A DNA stretch of 64,000 nucleotides, taken from Mauremys mutica. Lineage: Eukaryota; Chordata; Testudines; Geoemydidae. The stretch lies in the NCBI RefSeq assembly GCF_020497125.1, contig NC_059074.1:198534915-198598914 (forward strand), read 5' to 3'. Shown piece by piece: positions 59,401-64,000 of the stretch. The notes below the pieces were generated by a model that ran no database searches, was not told the DNA's origin, and was given only the letters and a program-made list of their open reading frames with translations. Within the stretch, counting starts at the first letter, position 1, and the number at the start of each line of letters is the position of its first letter. A program made the translations under genes and the position numbers.

Positions 59401-62376
59401 CAAAATTTGAATAGTTTTGGAACTTTAATTTCTTTTTAGTGTCAGTTATCGTCCCCGAAAGTTTGAATCACCAGCAGAGAATTTGATTGCTGCAGTTATT
59501 GTTAGGCAGGAAAAATCTTTACCAAGTTCTGTACTATTTCTAGTCTGTCTGATTATGAGAATATTTCTCTCAAGTATCCAGTGAATTCACTAGCCTCATT
59601 GCAGTCTGTGTTCAATCCTCACTAAAGGAAAAGAAATGTTATTGTTAGTTACTGTTTTTTCTGATATTTTTAAAAAGGAGCTGGATGTACAGTGCCTTTC
59701 AATTCTTTCAGGAACCTAGCCTTCTAAAACTGTACAATTGTGGATGTACTTGCCCTCTTCAAAACCTTTTAGAGAGTATTATCTTGTATTACCAGCTCAA
59801 TTGAACATTAAGGGGTATTTTTAATATATTTTCAAAGTTAATGAAATGGAAGTGCTGTGATTATATATTTTGGGTTTTTGTTACTCGGCACTCCTGCATG
59901 TTAGTGACATAATGTTGTGATACTGTCTTTCAATCAGTTTTCAGTTCTGTCAGCTTTCTTTGGGGTGCAAGGAGAATGCAATTTAACTTTAGTAAATCCT
60001 CTGGTATATATTAGTCAACATGTTGTCATTTTATAGATTCCTAAATTCCCTGATTTGCTGTCCCTCCATATGAACTTTATGTAACCTTACCACCACTGTC
60101 ATAAAGTAATTTGGAAGGAATGTAAAATGTCTTGAAGCTTTGGTCGGTTCTTTCAAATAGTTTTAAAAACTGATCTGGGGCACTTGTGCACTGTATTAAA
60201 GGAAGCTAATAATCAGAGATGAGTTACAGGAACGATCTTTCTATCTTGTTTCAAGGAATTGCTCCAGATCTTTTACTCAGAGCCTAGGGAATTCATCTGT
60301 CAGCAACCCCTGCTTGGTAATATCTTGCTGAGAATAATGCCCAATTGGTCCTCATTTGATTTACGAATGAATTTTTAAAACACATTGCTAAGAATTCTCT
60401 TTTTTTTTTTTTTTTTTTAACTTCACTCAGGTGCGTCAGAGCAGTAGGGGAAGGACAAATAGTCTGTTTCTTAACTCCTTGAAAGATTCCAGGTGTGCAG
60501 TGAGAGGTAGTGCATATGGTTGGGGGTGATGGTGGAAATGGACCTCCACAGTGAGTGGCCCAATATCTTAGCGTTACAAAAAGTTCTGTTACTGGAGGAG
60601 GGGGAATTGAACTGTCATCACACTTGCCAGTACATTTTCAACACGGAAAGATCTTGCTTCTAATTCTGTTTTTAACAATAAGCTTTTAACAGAAAGAAAT
60701 ACATTGCTATTTCTTTAACATGTTCCTGATGTTTTATTCATTGACTTGTTGGATGGAATCCTGTCATGTATCCCATATTATTATTGTGGCACTAAGCACA
60801 AACAGAAAAAATGAATTTCAGCTGTTTAAATGGAAATGTAAAAGTGTGATAGAGTGGAAAGAATGTTAGGCACTTTTTTATTTTATATTTTTTAACTTAT
60901 AAAAGTATTTTATTTATAAATAGTGTTTCTTTTACCCCATCCTAGTCTGCTTTTATATGGATTTTTTAAAGTAAAACATGTCTCCCATGGCTCTTGGCAG
61001 TGCTGTCATAAAACAGTTTTGTAAGGATCTGTTTTGTGCTCTATCACCAATGACGGCTGTGCGCAAATATAGATGATGTTTATCAGTAGCACTGAAGAGT
61101 GAATGCAGCTCTTTTAATCTACACATTTTAATTTTATTGATAATTATATTTAAAAAATCCAGACAATTTCCTTTCTCTACCTATTTTCAGCTTGAAAATC
61201 CTTATGAATCAATAAACTTCGTCTAGCCCTTTCAATTTGAGGGTAACATTTGAATTATATTTTTACTTTTAGAAATACTGAAGTTATAAATGTGGTTTTG
61301 TCATAAATTAAAATACGGTACACCCAACTTTTTATAAATGAGCAGTTGCAAAAGAAAATATCCACACATTTGTATGTATTCACACTTTTTCCTTCAATAT
61401 TTTCTAGATACAACTGGACAATGATATACAACAAAATTGGATTGTGTCATTTGACAATGTATATTTCTGAACTGTATTAAACAGGAGGTTATTTACCTAC
61501 CACTATATCTACTAAGGTTGCCCTAGCAGCTCCCAGGCGTACACAGTCCCGTGTGCTGCTGTTCTGCTGCTTTGACAGTAGTAGTGTGGGTTCACCTCTT
61601 TAGAATGTTCATGGTCAGTTATTTTGGCATGCTGCCAGCATCTTCCAGCGGCAAAGCAAGTGATGGGAATTAATGTCTTTACCAGTTTATAAATCAGCTG
61701 AACCTAAATGGAATTACATCAGACAAAGGAATGGCACTTTTCTAACCTGAGTTACCCTGTGAAATTACAGAGGTTTGCTGCAAACAATAAAGGGATTAGA
61801 GCTTTGCAACCAAAAAAATAAAATAAAGTTTGCAGGAATCTTTATAAATGAAAAGTGTTAGCAGTGAACCTTATATTTAGGCTAACTCCTATAATAATTT
61901 CAGACAGAAATCTATAGAGTAAACTACTAGGCCTTTATTGGCTTTTAATCTAAATGTGGTACAAGACAAGGTGGAGCCAGTCCGTAACAAAAATGTTTTT
62001 CACTACTCCATTGTAAGGAGGGATGTGAGCACTTGTATTTAGGAGTTTGTATTTTGGTGGTTTATAAACCCTTCTTAACAAAGACATTTTTGAAAAGGTA
62101 TACTATATAGTTGGGCCTGAACCTCTTCTGGTAAGTCTTGCCTTAGTTCCTTGCATCTGATAATCTAAAATTGGTTCTCTTCTTCCCTACTTTTTTTCTT
62201 TTTGAATTAAAGGTATTTTAAGTTATAAACCGGATCCATGAACCAAGCAGACTTACTTTTGGGACAGATGTGTCCATCTCTTGTTCAAAATGGTCACTGA
62301 GTTCAGGAGAAGTTTCATTTCAGTAGAGCTTCATGCAGAAGAATGACCAGATGTGACCTTTTATATGTTATTTTTA
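56439..62376 (+). other. ESF1: ESF1 intron 8, first part
   Basis: No further ESF1 exon was found. A GC-rich patch at 57340-57760 stands out from the AT-rich background and may be an old retroelement piece. A run of 20 T lies at about 60400. Confidence 0.55.
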
Positions 62377-62450
62377 GGGCCCTACCAATTTCACGACTGT
62401 GAAACGCATCACGGACCGTGAAATAAGCCCTTCTCCATGAAATCTGATGC
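62377..62450. repeat. Dispersed repeat end with TAGGGCCCTA motif
   Basis: TAGGGCCCTACCAATTTCAC followed by inverted TCACGACTGTGAAACG and CACGGACCGTG motifs. A second TAGGGCCCTAA lies at 63976-63986, so both may bound one unit, but the flanks do not match. Confidence 0.4.
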
Positions 62451-62769
62451 CCCCTTGTTCCTAGGAGTGCCTCAGCAAAGGGGAGTCCTAGCTCCTGCTG
62501 GGCAGAGGAATGACAGGGCTTGTCAATCTCCTGCACAGCCACTCAGGGAGAAGACGGGGGGAGACGAGACCCACCTCCGGGTGCCTCCCTTTGCTTCAGG
62601 ACACTCTCTGGGACTGGGCAGCAGCCCCAGAGGTTCCTGCAGTTGTAGGAGACTTGTGGAGTTGTGTCCAATCTTCCCTGTGCTGCTGGGAGCACCCCAG
62701 CAAAGGGGACTCCTGGCTCTGGCTGGGGACGGACAGGACTGCACCCCAGAACCTTACTGACTTGCACTG
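62451..62769. other. GC-richer unexplained stretch
   Basis: Contains two diverged copies of a GC-richer segment: CTCAGCAAAGGGGAGTCCTA near 62470 and CCCAGCAAAGGGGACTCCTG near 62694. Non-coding. Confidence 0.4.
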
Positions 62770-63660
62770 GTCAGAAGCCTGACTGGTGTACGCTCATTTC
62801 TTAGTTCACCACTCTGACAAAAGGGTAGTGAATGTGTGATAGCTCTTGTTAACCTGAGCTGAGATTCCCCAAGCACTTCAACCAAAACCACACTGTTTTA
62901 GATAAAATATAAAACAGATTTATTAACTACAGACAGATAAATTTTAAATGATTATAAATAGCAGGCATAGAGATCTAAGTTGAGGGTACCTAAGAGAGAA
63001 AAATAAATGCACAATTTAAATTCTGACTTTTTAACAGACTAAGCAAGATTTGAATCAGTTTCTAACACTAACAGATGTTAGACAGCTTACAGTTCCTCAA
63101 TACACAGAGTGGATCCCTTCCAGCATTGGACCAATCTCTCTGGTTCCAAGTCTTTGTCTCCAGACAGTCTTCCAGCTGTCGAGATGGTGTGGACAGGGAG
63201 GGAGAGAGGCCAGCTGCTAGAAAGATGCTTGCTGTGTTATGGGTTAATCTGCCTCCATGGTGTACATGCCTTCTCTGAGAAATCTCTGGGATATTGGATT
63301 CTTTTCTTAATGGGCCATTAACGCCTGTCTGGCCCTCCCTTTGTTGCAGCTGACAAGCTGGCTGTGGGCTTCTCCCAGCTGTTTCAGTAAAACAGAAAGC
63401 AATACTTTGTAACTTCATATACAAAGCTAGCACATCCAATTCAGCAGGATATTAATGTTCAATAGATCAAGACTTTTAAAATGATACCTCAGAAGGCATA
63501 CTTTGTACAAAACATATCATAATCATGATGACAAGGTGAATATGGAGGTTCCAGGGTGCTACGTTGAGGTACAGAGTGTCACAGGGGAATGTGTGTGTGT
63601 TGTGGCAGCATGTTGTCTCTTTAAGCAGAGCATTCACCAGCCTGAACGCTTGTTCAGCCA
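62770..63660 (-). mobile_element. Probable LTR of a retrovirus-like element
   Basis: On the - strand the stretch has AATAAA at 62919-62924 in the order expected of an LTR and resembles an LTR type common in turtles. It is non-coding, with approximate ends. Confidence 0.45.
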
Positions 63661-64000
63661 GTAGCAACCACTCCTGAGCCAGAGGCTGGTGCACAGGCAG
63701 GTGTCCTGTCCGCCCACTGCAGCTCAGCGGAGAGCAGGTACACCAGCGGGGGAAGAGGGAGACTCTGACATCAGCCCAACCTCACCCCTCCCACCCCCGA
63801 CTCTGTGCAGGAAGGCAGAGCAGACTCTGCAGCACAACACCACAGCAGCTTGACTCTTAAGTGGGGCTGCACTAGTTCACCTATGCAGCCCATCCTGCTG
63901 GCCTGCCGCTGCGGCCCTAGTGCGGCGGGGAGAGCAGGATTTCGCATTAATATTTTGATTCTGCCTGCATTCTTGTTAGGGCCCTAATTAAATTATTTCA
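63661..64000. other. Right edge, GC-richer, no gene seen
   Basis: A mildly GC-rich stretch ending with a TAGGGCCCTAA motif at 63976. No exon was recognised. Confidence 0.35.

Noticed and set aside
56439..64000. Further ESF1 exons in the right part
   Set aside because: No frame resembled the Lys/Glu-rich region that follows in the family, so the rest is taken to lie outside.

Overview
The window looks like vertebrate nuclear DNA, most likely from a cryptodiran turtle. The reasons are long introns with GT-AG sites, CR1 LINEs, a tRNA-derived SINE with a CR1-like tail, many hAT-type DNA transposon remnants, a nearly complete DIRS retrotransposon, and three genes in the same neighbourhood as on human 20p12 (SEL1L2, NDUFAF5, ESF1). 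The species cannot be fixed from the sequence alone.

Layout. The left part (1 to about 8.05 kb) is the 3' end of SEL1L2 on the + strand: two exons, the last one carrying the C-terminal membrane anchor, with a dead CR1 in the intron before them. From 8 to 27.8 kb lies the tail-to-tail intergenic space between SEL1L2 and NDUFAF5. It is mostly transposable elements: a 6.1-kb DIRS element (9.47-15.61 kb, - strand), an APE-type non-LTR retrotransposon with a C-terminal zinc finger (about 16.2-20.3 kb), an LTR-like piece, and two hAT-type elements with 8-bp target duplications.

From 27.8 to 40.94 kb is the complete NDUFAF5 gene on the - strand (11 coding exons, 344 codons plus stop). Its first exon lies in a CpG island (about 40.4-41.7 kb) shared with the first, non-coding exon of ESF1, which runs the other way. 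The two housekeeping genes, one for mitochondrial complex I assembly and one for nucleolar pre-rRNA processing, therefore share a compact bidirectional promoter with two NRF1-type palindromes. ESF1 follows on the + strand; coding exons 2-8 lie between 42.84 and 56.44 kb (571 codons) and the rest of the gene lies beyond 64 kb.

The main points of interest are the DIRS element, which shows the diagnostic inverted ends plus an internal complementary region and has open gag and RT/RNase H frames; a GC-AG intron in NDUFAF5; a 12-residue acidic tandem repeat in ESF1; a perfect 73-bp direct repeat in two ESF1 introns; and several nested or fold-back DNA transposons. All similarity statements rest on recognition of motifs, not on database searches.
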